From assembly GCA_905221605.1 (NCBI GenBank), contig CAJNDS010000074.1:189808-232307 (forward strand): a stretch of 42,500 nt of DNA. The letters are read 5' to 3'. The notes under the pieces were generated by a model. The model searched no databases, had not been told where the DNA came from, and was given only the letters and a program-made list of their open reading frames with translations. This DNA comes from Symbiodinium natans (taxonomy: Eukaryota; Sar; Dinophyceae; Suessiales; Symbiodiniaceae). Each line of letters opens with the position of its first letter. Within the stretch, counting starts at the first letter, position 1. Of the stretch, positions 7,133-17,199 are shown one piece after another. A program made the position numbers and the translations under genes.

Positions 7133-9260
7133 TTTGCCAACTCTTCCGAGGTCTCCCAGACGGTGTTACCCTTGTGGTACCGATGGGCCCATGCCTCAGC
7201 TTGTCCCAAGGTTATAGGGTTTAGGGTTTAGGGTTTGGGGTTTAGGGTTTAGGGTTTAGGGTTTAGGGGGCTGTAGGGGCTTGGGGCTTCAAGGGGGACT
7301 ACAAGGGGGGAAAAGGGTTTCTTCAGCCGTCCCAGTTCAGCTGAAAGCAGCGAGGGCAAGATGAAGGTGCCGGGGGGGGGGGGGGGGGGGGGGAGTCGAC
7401 GGAGGCGCCAATGGCTCATAAGGAATTGTAGGGCCTAGGGTTTAGGGTTTAGGGTTTAGGGTTTAGGGTTTAGGGTTTAGGGTTTAGGGTTTGCGTTTAC
7501 AGGGTTTGGGGTTTTTACGGTCTAGATGCCATAGCCACTTCTGACGCCCAGGCACACACTTTGGCTCGTTCCAGGATGTCAACACTCAGCTCATCACCCA
7601 GCTGCCAAGTTCGGGTTTAGGGTTTAGGGTTTAGGGTTTAGGGTTTAGGGTTTAGGGTTTAGGGTTTAGGGTTTAGGGTTTAGGGTTTGGGGTGTAAGGG
7701 TTTTCTCTCCAGCTCTCAGTGAGAATTTAGGGATTTCGGGGCCTGAAATCCTCTTATGGAACCCCGAGAAGGGTTATATAGAGCCAACGCTCGAAGTCCC
7801 TAATGTAGGGGTCGGAAAAATCACGAATGGTATTCCCTTATGGCCCGTTGATAAGTGTATATTAAAGCAATCCCCCCAAAATCCTACTCTAATTATTCAG
7901 GCCCTGTGTTACAAAGAGATCGTTTTTAGGGTTTGGGGTTTGGGGTTTAGGGTTGAAGGTTGAGGTTTTAGGGCCCCAGATAGTTGAAGGAATGTAGGTT
8001 CTACATAGGGTTTGCGTGGCCCATTTCCAAAAAAGAGAAGGAGTAGGTCGATGGTCAGGATACTACTATGAGTCAGAGAATATTCCTCAACTAAGGGGTT
8101 CTTTGAATTTCTGGGCAGACCGCCGTCTGCTTCAGGCCCCTATGTTCGGGATTCTGGGCGCCCGAGAGTTTTAGGGTTTAGGGTTTTGGGTTCCGCTCCT
8201 TTCAGGTTTCAGCTCTTGCCGATGGCCTGCCCACCCATGCCCATGGCACAAGACATGAGCGGCGTCACCATCGTGGACCTCTGTGGGTTCAAGGGTAGAG
8301 TGGTTTTGGGGTATTGGGTTTGGAGTTTATAGGGTTTAGAGTTTAGAGGGGACCTCTTTGGGTTCAGGCTAGAGTGGTTTTGGGGTTTAGAGGGCTTGGG
8401 GTGCATAGGCTTTATAGGGTGTAAAGAGTTTTTGGGCCATTGGGGGGGCGGGGGGGGGGGGGGGGGTTTAGAAGGTTTAGAAGATTTATAGGGTTTAGAG
8501 GTTTTCGGGTTTATATATGGCTTCCAGCGTTTATAGGGTGCAGCTTCTTGGGGCGAGTTTAGGGTTTGGGGTTTAGGGTCTAGGGCTTCGGGGCTGCAAG
8601 CCCAAACACTGCTAGAAGGATGCCTCCTCCGTTGGCTTCCTGGACGTCCCTGCCGAGGCATGCGGGCATGTGTTCTTGGGGTTTAGGGTTTAGGGTTTAG
8701 GGTTTAGGATTTAGGATTCAAGATTAAATGGGGTTCAGGGTTTGAAGGGCTTTAGGCGGTTTAGGGTTTAGGGTTTAAAGGGGTTTTGGGCTGTTTCTAG
8801 ACACAGAAGGCTGAGTTTCGAGCTTTCGAAGCTTCACCTCGCGGAACTCTGCAGATGCCAAATCCTGTGGAATCCTGGGCCCTGCGACTCTCAAACCTGC
8901 AACAGCCCTAGGGTTTGGGGTTTAGGGTTTGGGGGTTTAGGGTCTAGGGTCTAGGGTTTAGGGTTTAGGGTTTAGGGTTTAGGGTTTAGGGTTTAGGGTT
9001 TAGGGTTCAGGGTTCAGGGTTTAGGGTTTAGGGTCTAGGGTTCAGGGTTTAGGGTTTAGGCTCACGGGTTCAGGGTTTAGGGTTGAGGGCCACAAGGTCC
9101 CAAAGGCCCTCCCATAATCACTGAAGGGCATGAGAAACAATCAAGCTATGAGCCTTACAAGTCCCGCGGTCCGAAACCTCAGAGCCGCTACCCATGGCCG
9201 CGAGGTAAGCCACAAACCATCTTCAACCCCAAACCCTAAACCCTAAACCCTAAACCCCGA
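7133..9260. repeat. TTTAGGG-rich stretch with unique islands
   Basis: G-strand tracts at 7215-7268, 7438-7495, 7613-7688, 7927-7960, 8165-8190, 8558-8585, 8675-8720 and 8905-9085 (with TCTAGGG and TTCAGGG variants), and one short C-strand tract at 9228-9255. Poly-G runs occur at about 7373-7393 and 8443-8467. Short islands, such as 8600-8660 with GGCTTCCTGGACGTC (also near 13580), could be exon remnants, but no frame is convincing. No gene is called. Confidence 0.5.
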
Positions 9261-10054
9261 AATCCGAAGTAGCTGCGTTTGGAATCCTTTTAAATACCCC
9301 CCCCCCCCCAAAAAAAAAAAAAAAAAAAAAACGTTGAAGACACGCTCTTTCGGCTCGGTACTAAAGAAACCCCAAAGACTTAGTAGCTGAGTGAGCACAC
9401 TTTACACTTTTTGGGATACCAGAATCCCCTATAGAACTGAAAGATTCCACTTTTGGGGGGGGCTTCTGAACTCAGAAACTAAGAAGCGCAGTTTTGAAAA
9501 GCGCGAGACTGGCCACAACCAAGACAAAGCCCGAGATGCCCCTCGCACCGCCTCCGAGCCTCGGGTTTAGTGGGTTTAGGGTTTAGGGTTTAGGGCTTAA
9601 AGCCTACGTGCGCCCTCAGGAACCCCCACCCCCCCAAATCCCAAAACCCTCACTCCTAGAATCCCTAACCCCCCTGGGGTTGAGGGCTTGAGATCCGACT
9701 TCAAGGGTTCTGCGGTTCTACCCTAAACCCTAAATTTAAGAGCCTCCGGCTCACAGGGTGCCAAAGTTGGTGGGGGGGGGGGGTGGGGGGGGGTAGAGGG
9801 GGGGGTAGAGGGGGGGGTAGGGGGGGGGTCAGGAGGGCAAGGGGGGGGCAAGGAGGGGGGGGGGGGTTCCCCAAAGGGCCCCTATGTCCTGTGCGAAACC
9901 ACCTATGGTCCGTGAGTTTATGCCATGTGTGTGGGTGGCCTGGCCCTCCATGGAAAAGCTGCCCGGGGACCCCCCCCTACCCCCCCCCCTCCCCCCCACG
10001 TTTTTGAATTCTAAGCCTCCTCTTCCCATCCAACACGCCGCCAGGGTCGGCGGA
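9261..10054. other. Unique and low-complexity sequence, no gene seen
   Basis: Contains a poly-C/poly-A junction at about 9297-9330, G-rich low-complexity DNA at 9770-9866 and C-rich DNA at 9967-10000. Reading frames here are the translation of homopolymer runs and are not credible genes. Confidence 0.5.
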
Positions 10055-10510
10055 CCCCAAACCCAAACCCCAAACCCCAAACCCCAAACCCAAACCCCAA
10101 ACCCCAAACCCAAACCCCAAACCCCAAAACCCCAAACCCCAAACCCCAAACCCTAACCACCCCTAACCCTGAACCCTGAACCCCTGAACCCTGAACCCTG
10201 AACCCTGAACCCTGAACCCTGAACCCTGAACCCTGAACCCTGAACCCTGAACCCTGAACCCTGAACCCTGAACCCTGAACCCTGAACCCTGAACCCCAAG
10301 CCCTCAAGCCTAAACCCTACTTGGAGGGGGGTTCACCCGACAGCTTCCTGTCCGAATGTAGGACCACGTCGCCGCTGCCCTGGACTCAGAGTGCAGAGAA
10401 GGGGGGTCTAGGGTTTGGGGTTTGGGGTTTAGGGTTTAGGGTTTAGGGGCTAGGGTTTAGGGTTTAGGGTTGAGGATTCAGGGTTCAGGGTTCAGGGTTT
10501 AGGGTTGCAC
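10055..10510. repeat. AAACCCC and CCCTGAA variant arrays, then TTTAGGG
   Basis: AAACCCC/AAACCC variants at 10055-10150, then about 18-20 near-perfect CCCTGAA units at 10164-10292 (the TTCAGGG variant), then an island of about 85 bp, then TTTAGGG with variants at 10408-10505. Long runs of one variant point to amplification by slippage or unequal exchange and not to fresh telomerase synthesis. Confidence 0.8.
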
Positions 10511-10596
10511 TTGTAGCCATGTCAGGGCACTTGGGCTTCAAAGTAGGCTATAAGTACAGTTGCAATTGGTTCATAAGTGCCATGCACCTCCAAGTA
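10507..10596. mobile_element. Family D element, left-truncated
   Basis: The right half of the element is present (AAGTGCCATGCACCTCCAAG, with the internal GGGCACTTGGGCTTC part), but the left inverted end is missing. It sits directly after a TTTAGGG array. Truncation at the junction suggests the array or a rearrangement replaced the left end. Confidence 0.55.
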
Positions 10597-10929
10597 GGGT
10601 TCAGGGTTTAAGGTACGGCTGCGGATCCAAGTTTAGGGTTTGTGGCTTTAGGCTTCGTGGGGTTGAGGGTGTATTTTGCTAGGATGCCCAGTAGTGCCCT
10701 TATTCCCTTTTTGGGGGGGTTCAGGTTCCCTTATAAACCCCTTTAAGCAAAAAAAGGGCAACCCTTTTTAAGCTTAGGCTACTGGGCAGCCTAGTTTGGC
10801 TTCGGGCTGATTGTGTTCCCCACAAACAAGTTCAAGGAACGGACCAACCAAAGGAGACACCCTAGCAGGGGAACGTTCGATTGTTGCAACCCCGCTAGGA
10901 CATCGGTGGTTCTAGCTGTCTAGGGGTAG

Positions 10930-11205
10930 TTTCATGGGCCCTTCACATGGTCCCTTTACCCTCTTTAAAGGGAACTGAAGTATATAAGGCGTGTATCAGG
11001 GGTCCCATCCAAGAAGGTGCTGAAACCCTTCTCACGCAAAAAACCGACTACGCGAGGGAATCTTGCGGCTTCCACGCTCGTCTTGCAAAGTTGAATCATG
11101 GAAGTCCATCCTCGGCTTGGTCCCTTTTGCCCGACTTGTTGGGTGAAAGGTTTTTGCCTTATCAAGTAACCACCCCGAGAAGGTGTACCCTGACCATAGT
11201 GTGAC
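10930..11205 (-). pseudogene. Fragment of a conserved ORF family (TSVEAARFP), reverse strand
   Basis: On the minus strand this island reads LCKTSVEAARFPR in an open frame (complement of 10965-11165). The plus strand at 25852-25890 reads NTSVEAARFPADRDKRW, so the same short sequence is present in both places in opposite orientations. At 25.9-26.2 kb it is followed by a decayed ORF. I take this copy to be a small fragment of the same repeated family. An open frame on the other strand here is probably a shadow. Confidence 0.3.
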
Positions 11206-11209
11206 CAAG

Positions 11210-11580
11210 TGAAACCCTGAAACCCTGAAACCCTAAACCCTAAACCGCCCTATAAAAAAAAAACTAAACTTGAAACCCTGCACCCTAAACCTTCCCTAAA
11301 CCCTAAACCCTACACTCTCCCTAAACCCTAAACCCTTTCAAGACACTAAACCCTGACACCCTGAAGCCCTGAACCTTCCCTAAACCCGAAACTCTCCTAA
11401 ACCCTAAACCCTATAAAAACCCTATAAAAACCCTGAAGCCCTGAAACCCGGAAGCCCTGAAGCCTAAACTCTCCCTAAACTCTAAACCTTAGTCATTTAA
11501 AACCAAAAAAAACCCTGAAACCCTGAAGTTCCTGAAACCCCTGAAGCCCTGAAGCCCTGAAGCCCCTGAAGCCCTGAAGC
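11210..11580. repeat. Degenerate CCCTAAA/CCCTGAA array
   Basis: About 370 bp of CCCTAAA, CCCTGAAA and CCCTGAAG units broken by short AT-rich insertions. It lies directly before the exon-like island at 11587. Confidence 0.8.
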
Positions 11581-11586
11581 CCGGTC

Positions 11587-11634
11587 CAGGCCATTGCCGC
11601 AACCGCGGCTGCCGAGGCGGCCAGCGACTCCGAG
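11587..11634 (+). pseudogene. Probable second-exon remnant of an ankyrin-type gene (paralogue of 22933-22969)
   Basis: The island reads QAIAATAAAEAASDSEDGV. The exon at 22933 reads QEIAAVNSEDFEDGV, and both end with the same GAGGACGGCGT sequence, at which the downstream gene has a GA-AG intron donor. Shared position of the junction and similar sequence suggest paralogous exons. It is preceded by CCCTAAA-type and followed by TTTAGGG repeats (11655-11750), the arrangement typical of exons in this window. Whether the gene is intact cannot be told; a plausible next exon is at 12809. Confidence 0.4.
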
Positions 11635-11654
11635 GACGGCGTTCAGAGTTTTCA

Positions 11655-11822
11655 AGGGTTCAGGGGGTTCAGGGGGTTTAGGGTTCAGGGTTTAGGGTTT
11701 AGGGTTTAGGGTTTAGGGTTTAGGGTTTAGGGTTTAGGGTTTAGGGTTTGGGAGTTTTGGTTGAAGGCTTAGAGTTTATGGGGTAGGGTTTATGGTTTAG
11801 GGTTTGGGGATTAGGGTTTCGG
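11655..11822. repeat. TTTAGGG array
   Basis: TTTAGGG units with a TTCAGGG start at 11655-11750, then degenerate units to 11820. It directly precedes an inverted-repeat element. Confidence 0.8.
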
Positions 11823-11927
11823 TTGGGATGTTCTCTCTTATACTAACAGCTCCTCAATAGGGATTGTAATTCGGGGTACTATCATCACCCCTATTACGGA
11901 CTGTTAGCATAAGGGGGAGCATGCCAA
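11823..11927. mobile_element. Hairpin MITE, family G
   Basis: The left half (TTGGGATGTTCTCTCTTATA, then CTAACAG) is the inverse of the right half (CTGTTAGCATAAGGGGGAGC, then ATGCCAA). The whole element can fold on itself. Relatives lie at 22638-22692 (left half only), about 23075-23172, 23190-23286 and 25356-25468. Confidence 0.6.
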
Positions 11928-12309
11928 GGTTTAGGGCTCAGGGGTTGGGGTTGAGAGAGATCGAGTTTTTATGGTGGGTTGCGACTTAAAGGGAGTTAGG
12001 CTTTTCCGGTGCAAACAGGGTTTTATCGTGGGATTGGTAAGCTTGGGTGTTTGCGGTAGGTACGGTTGGGGTGCCCTCACGTTGGTAAAGCTTTGTTGAG
12101 GGATGTATGGCGGGCTGTACAGACAATTTCTGTACCGCGTGTATCTGTATAGGGACTCTATACAGGGTGCGTTGCGGCTGTTTGCAAGCTTTGGTGGGGG
12201 GGGGATGAGAACACATGGGTTTCCTTGCCCGTCCACTAGGGCTTTAGGGTGCTCATGAGTGAAAAGCCGCCCCAACATCGGCAGCCTAGAGAGCCGTAGA
12301 AGCCCTACA

Positions 12310-12810
12310 CCCAAACCCTAAACCCTAAACCCTAAACCCTAAACCCTAAACCGCAAACCCTAAACCCTAAACCCTAAACCCTAAACCCCAAGTATGCGTA
12401 GAATGTTATCTGCAGATCCCTCTCGAAGTGTCGAGAATGCAGAGTAGGGAAGCGGCTGACTACGGTTCCATACATGGCCCCGTTGGAGGGTTTCGACCTT
12501 TTTGTGTCAATGTTCAAATTAAAAATCTGGTTCTTTTGAAGCAGTTGGCGGGTCTGTGCCTTAGTTGCATGTCCATAAGGAGGGCTCATACATGAGAGCG
12601 ACAGAGAGGGACAGAGAGAAGAGAGAAGAGAGAGAGAGTCTAGGGCCCAAGGTCTCAAGCTTAGGGCCCTAAACCCTGAACCTCAGCCTTAGACCCTAGA
12701 CCCTGAACCCTAAACCCTAAACCCTAGACCCAAACCCTAGCCCCTAAGATTTACCCGAAACCCTAAACCCTAAACCCTAAACCCTAAACCCTAAACCCGA
12801 AATCCACCGC
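12310..12810. repeat. CCCTAAA arrays around a unique island
   Basis: CCCTAAA units at 12312-12390 and, with variants, 12664-12808. The island between them (12391-12660) has a GA-rich run (about 12600-12640) and no recognisable gene. Confidence 0.7.
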
Positions 12811-12866
12811 CCGGTCTCGTCAGCTGCAGGACGCCTGTTCCCTTCAGACTGGGGCTTCCCTCAATT
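12809..12866 (+). pseudogene. Possible ankyrin-gene N-terminal exon remnant
   Basis: Reads RSRQLQDACSLQTGASLN. The exon at 25073 reads QRLTSKGDVVLPDDA, and in the family, as I remember it, this position holds a RFRQRLL...DGxxL segment. The similarity is short. Position after the 11587 exon and after a CCCTAAA array supports, weakly, a second, decayed ankyrin gene. Confidence 0.25.
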
Positions 12867-12886
12867 AACGGAACTTACGCCGTTTC

Positions 12887-13075
12887 CTCGGTAACTTATA
12901 AGCCAGAAGGGGGGGGGGGGGGGGGAATTTTAAGACCCAAGAGGATATTAAAAAATGTTAACTGTTAAAAAAGTTCCGTAACTTAAGCTAGAAGGGTGGG
13001 AATTTTAAGACCCAAGAGGATGTTAAAAGCAATAGTTTTTAGAAAGGTTCTAAGGTGAGTATAGTAAGCAGATAC
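12887..13075. repeat. Repeat family H, tandem partial copies
   Basis: GAATTTTAAGACCCAAGAGG occurs twice (about 12927 and 12990), each followed by ATATTAAA or ATGTTAAA. A related block (AAGCCCAAGAGGATATTAAG ... AAGGTTCTAAGGGGAGTATAG) is at about 36438-36490. A poly-G run splits the first copy. Likely an old mobile element duplicated in tandem. Confidence 0.5.
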
Positions 13076-13245
13076 TATGCATATATTGAAGTGGCTGCCT
13101 TCATATGACTGATCTTACTAATGTATTGATACGAACAACGCCAAGCATAAAAGGCATGGGTTGCTAAGTGGCTATGATCATCGTAGGATTCAACATTATG
13201 CTTCTGGGCTTACGTCGACGCCAAGTTTCGGTTCGGCGTAGACCC

Positions 13246-13356
13246 TTAAACAGTGTAGTTAAACTCAACAAGGAATAGAAGCTTATTTTTAAGGATACTT
13301 CAACTCAGTAAGGAAGAGAAATTGACAGTTTTATTACTATGCCGACCATGAACTAG
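13246..13356 (+). mobile_element. Family A introner, degraded left part
   Basis: The right end (ATTACTATGCCGACCATGAACTAG region) and the TACTTCAACTCAGTAAGGAA interior match family A. The usual left end CATAGTGGGGTAA is not recognisable, and a second AAACTCAACAAGGAATAGAA lies at about 13260, suggesting two overlapping copies. No target duplication can be assigned. Confidence 0.5.
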
Positions 13357-14965
13357 TTTCACTCGGCTTGATTGTGGCCACTGCAGCTTGGAGGCGAGAA
13401 GAAACAGCACTCTGAAGCGATGACTCACCACTGTATATTTGGTATTGTTCTTGTTCCAAACTGAGGCATTCAGTAAGCTAAATAGTGGGAAGTCAGTTTT
13501 GAAAAGTTAAGCTCCAGCTGGGGCATCATATTCCGTAGAACTTACAAAGTTTCGTTAACGGGAAGCCCTGGTATGCTGGCTTCCTGGACGTCGCAGAGGC
13601 CGTGCATTTCCAGTGTTCAAGGATCTAGGACCCACAGGGTTTAGGGTTTAGGGTTTCGGGTTTAGGGTTTAGGGATAGAGGGATGGTTCAGCTTTCACGC
13701 GGACTAATCAGGGTAGCGCCGTAAAGGATGGATGCCTTCATGTTGTGTACAAGAGATGGCCCTTCAAAGGGAGGCAGTTCGTTTTTCCCAATCTACTGTT
13801 TGCAAAGCCACCAGAAAAATAAAAGAAGAGAACCCCGATATTCACCCTTTGTCAGGGGGTTTCTTAAGCCCTAAACCCTGAGCCTCTAAACCCTGACCCT
13901 AAACCCTAAACCCTAAACCCTAAACCCTAGTAGCAATGTTCACTGTCACGGCTCCCGAGGCTTCCTCAGGGCTCCTCAAGCGCATCACTTGGACCGTTTT
14001 TGCTTGGAACTTTCGGGCCTTGGGGTTTCGGGTTTAGGGCTTGGGGTATAGGGTTTAGGGTTTAGGGTTTTGGGTTTTGGGTTTTGGGTTTTGGGTTTTC
14101 GGTTTGGGCCTTGCGCGCTTGGCACTGAGTAGGAGTTGATGGCTATTTGGGGCCTCCCTCAACGCGAAACCCACAAACCCTAAACCCCAAACCCAAAGCT
14201 TCGTTTACCCTAAACCCCAAGCACTTAGCCCAAATCCCAAAGCTTCATCTACCCTAAACCCCAAACTCTCAACCCTAAACCCCAAACCCTAACCCCAAAC
14301 CCTAAACCCTAAGCCCTAACCCTAAACCCTAAACCCCAAACCCCAAACCCTAAACCCTGAACCTCTAAAGCCCAAAGCATCATTTACCTTCTGCAGGTTC
14401 TCAAGAGCCGCATCGGGGGAACTTAGAATGCCGAGTGCAGTGGTCGGTGGCAGGTGTCTCGCAACCAAGAGGAAATTTAGGGTTTTAGGGTTTAGGGTTT
14501 AGGGTTTAGGGCTCAGGGTTCAGGGTTTAGGGTTTAGGGTTTCGGGTTTCGAGTTTGCTGGACGCCTGGCTCCCTTCCAGGTGCGTTCGGGATACAGACC
14601 CCATCTCTTACATGTCGCCCCTGCAATCTGGCTCTGGGAAGCACCCCCGAATTCTGAAGCCCCGAAAGTCCCCAACCCTGAGCTCTAAACCCGAAACCCT
14701 GAAAACCCCAAACCCCTAAACCCCGTAAACCCCGTTAAACCCCCTAAACCCCCTAAAAAACCCCGAAACTTGATTTGTTCCTTCCCGAAGTTGCAACTTT
14801 CTGGCATTTCTCATCGACTTGGGCCGGGGACGCGGGACGCGGCGTCAATTCCGGGTTTAGGGTTTAGGGTTTAGGTTTAGGGTTTAGGGTTTGGGGTTTG
14901 GGGTTTAGGGTTTAGGGTTCCGTATATTCTCATAAGGGTTTGGGGTTCAGGGTTTAGGGCTTAGA
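13357..14965. repeat. Alternating CCCTAAA and TTTAGGG tracts with short islands
   Basis: G-strand tracts at 13636-13675, 14020-14100 (with TTTTGGG), 14477-14550 and 14855-14965; C-strand tracts at 13866-13930, 14165-14360 and 14665-14765. Islands of 60-130 bp lie between a C tract and a G tract (13931-14019, 14361-14476, 14766-14854), as in the confirmed exons, but I cannot place their translations. 13357-13635 is unique sequence with no gene seen. Confidence 0.5.
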
Positions 14966-15434
14966 GTTTCGGTTTTGGAGGTCATATGCTCTGAAAGATA
15001 GCTTAGGGCACCAGCAATGGCCGGTAGTGTTGACGAAAGCCCAATGGCATTGCAAGCTATAAGGAGGTTCTAATCATTCAATACACTGCAATATATCAAA
15101 TGAGTTTTCATACTAAATATGATGTTCACGTATGTGTGCATTGACTTGCGAGCTCCCCAGACAGATTGACCAGCCGACGACATAAGCCGTGCCACACGTC
15201 GTCCTGGGGTCCGCGCCCTTCGAAAGTAGCAAACTTTGCAAACCTCTCGAATGGGGATCCGGATCTTTGCTTCTGCATATTCAGGTTCATTCCAGTGGGA
15301 TGCCCCGGAATTTAAAGAGAGAGAGGGGGGGGGAGCTGTTGCAAATGATAGTCCTTTTTTTTCGGGGGCGGGGGGGGGGGGGGGGGGGGGGGGTGGAGGG
15401 TGCCGATCGCATACATATCGTAACGATTCTTGTT
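14966..15434. other. Unique segment with a long poly-G run
   Basis: About 470 bp of ordinary-composition DNA with a G-run near 15365-15392. Open frames on both strands overlap fully and neither shows a recognisable domain. I make no gene call. Confidence 0.3.
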
Positions 15435-15665
15435 CAAACCCTAAACCCCAAACCCTAAACCCTAAACCCCAAACCCAAAGCCTTAAACCCTCGGCCCTAA
15501 ACCCCAAACCCGAAACCCTAAACCCTATAAACCCAAAGCCCTAGGCCCCAAGCCCGAAACCCCAAACCCTAAACCCTCAACCCTCAACCCGAAACCCTAA
15601 ACCCTAAACCCTCAACCCTAAACCCAAAAACCCTAACCCTAAAACCCTGAACAACCCTGAACCCA
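15435..15665. repeat. CCCTAAA array with variants
   Basis: About 230 bp of CCCTAAA, CCCCAAA, CCCGAAA and CCCTCAA units, directly before the island at 15672. Confidence 0.8.
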
Positions 15666-15671
15666 AAGACC

Positions 15672-15729
15672 TTGAGCACGCGGGAGTCCATGGACATGGC
15701 CCGGCTTGCCACATATCCGCAGGGGGCTG
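15672..15729 (+). pseudogene. Possible decayed ankyrin-gene exon (paralogue of 26738-26787)
   Basis: The island contains GGAGTCCATG and reads RESMDMARLATYPQGAA; the exon at 26738 also contains GGAGTCCATG and reads LESMTKLQLVLLPYTKA. It comes third in order after 11587 and 12809, as expected for a second copy of the gene. Similarity is low, so this is tentative. Confidence 0.25.
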
Positions 15730-15765
15730 CCCTACTACCCCCCTCTATACTACCCCCCCCTCTAA

Positions 15766-16335
15766 TTAGGGTTTAGGGTTTAGGGTTTAGGTTTTTGGTT
15801 TAGGGTTTGGGGTTAGGGTTTAGGGTTTAGGGTTTAGGGTTTAGGATTTGGGGCCCTACTTGAGGTTAATTAAGGTGAGGGGGGGTAGGATGGAGGGGGG
15901 TAGTAGGGGAACCCGATGATATTCTCTGCCAGCTGGGAGTTTCTTGGACAGCGCGCCGAACGCCTTTGCGTTTAGGGCTTAGGGCTTAGGGCTTAGGGCT
16001 TAGGGCTTAGGGCTTAGGGCTTAGGGCTTAGGGCTTAGGGCTTAGGGCTTAGGGCTTAGGGCTTAGGGCTTAGGGCTTAGGGCTTAGGGCTTGGGTTTTG
16101 GGGTTTGGGGTTTGGGGTTTGGGGTTTGGGGTTTGTGTGTTAGGGTCCAGGGTTTAGGGTTTAGGGTTTGGCTCGGGTTTGTGCTTCTTTGGTGCAAGTG
16201 GGTCATGGCGCCGATGTCCAGTAGTCCTCAGCTTCCTCCCCTGCAGGAGAGAGAGTCTTAGGGCAGTTTCAAGGTCTTTTAATAGGGGTTTAAAGTTTAG
16301 GGTTTAGGGTTTAGGGTTTAGGGTTTAGGGCCCAT
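15766..16335. repeat. TTTAGGG arrays including a pure TTAGGGC block
   Basis: TTTAGGG at 15768-15850, about 17 uninterrupted TTAGGGC units at 15970-16092 followed by TTTGGGG units, and TTTAGGG again at 16150-16170 and 16288-16330. The TTAGGGC block is a striking example of local variant amplification. Confidence 0.85.
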
Positions 16336-16864
16336 ACAACCCAAGGGCCCATGCTTCAGGACCCTCTAAAGAAGAGAGAGAGAGAGAGAGCGAGTCTTGG
16401 GGTAGTTCCATGGTCGCTGTCAAGGGACTCGAGGAGGGACCCTTAGACAGGGATCTTAGGGGTTCTTTAAAGGCTACTTAAAGGTATATAGGAACTGTAT
16501 ACGGTATATTGTAGGGGTTACGTGTGGGTTATAGAGGGGGAATAAGATGAAGGGTGCCTTCTAGGCGTCCCTGTACAACCCAAGGGCCCATACTTCAGAA
16601 CCGAGTCAAGAAGGTAACTTCTCCTGTCGTGGCGTAGGGACCAAGTGAACCCCTAAAGTTGGGGTCAGAAAACCCTACACCACAATTATCCCAAGTAATA
16701 TATGAACCACAAAGCCTTTTTAGGGCTCATTGTCTACCCTAGACTACTATGGTCCCTTCTAAGATACATGAACCATAAACCCTATTCAGGTTCATTTGGT
16801 CCAGGTATGGGGTAGAGCTCCGGGGTTAGAGGGATTAGGGCGAAGTAGGCTTCAGGGCCTTACG
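16336..16864. other. Unique segment with fragments of inverted-repeat elements
   Basis: AAGGGCCCATGCTTCAGGAC (16341) and AAGGGCCCATACTTCAGAAC (16575) match the right end of the element at 4987-5205, each preceded by ACAACCC. A GA-microsatellite lies at about 16371-16392. No gene seen. Confidence 0.4.
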
Positions 16865-16990
16865 GGGCCCTAAAGCCCCGAAACCCCTAAACCCTAAACC
16901 CCTAAACCCCTAAACCCCGCAAAACCCCCTAAACCCCCTAAACCCCGCAAAACCCCCTAAACCCCTAGACCCCCTAAACCCCTAAACTCG
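16865..16990. repeat. Degenerate CCCTAAA/CCCCTAAA array
   Basis: Units of CCCCTAAA and CCCCGCAAAA, about 125 bp, directly before the exon-like island at 17030-17111, which reads in one frame ISAALLLAQRKCEPLAG without recognisable identity. Confidence 0.65.
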
Positions 16991-17094
16991 ACCACCCCCT
17001 TGTAGGGTTGCCGCTCTCTTCCTGCAGGGAGGTCTCGATTTCGGCGGCCCTTCTCCTGGCACAGCGGAAATGTGAACCGCTCGCAGGGTTCCCG

Positions 17095-17199
17095 TCCTCC
17101 TGGGTTCAGGGAGATTGGGGGGTCTAGGGGTTTAGGGTTTTAGGGTGTTAGGGTGTTCGGGTGTTAGGGTTTTAGGGGTGTATCCTCCTGGGTTCAGGG
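17095..17199. repeat. TTTAGGG-type array bounded by a 17-bp direct repeat
   Basis: TCCTCCTGGGTTCAGGG occurs at 17095-17111 and again at 17183-17199, and the degenerate TTTAGGG/TGTTAGGG array lies between. A third copy of the TGGGTTCAGGGAGATTGGGG part follows the mobile element at 18457. Confidence 0.7.

Noticed and set aside
7500-7530. A dinoflagellate spliced-leader sequence (ATAGCCACTT-like match)
   Set aside because: Only a short accidental similarity to CCGTAGCCATTTTGGCTCAAG; no real copy was found on either strand.
9829-10307. Open frames coding for NPKPQTP or GFRVQGS peptides (also at 15070-15544, 21655-22025 and elsewhere)
   Set aside because: They are translations of telomere-like repeat variants (TTTAGGG, TTCAGGG, CCCCAAA) in which changes removed the TAG stop; there is no evidence of protein selection.
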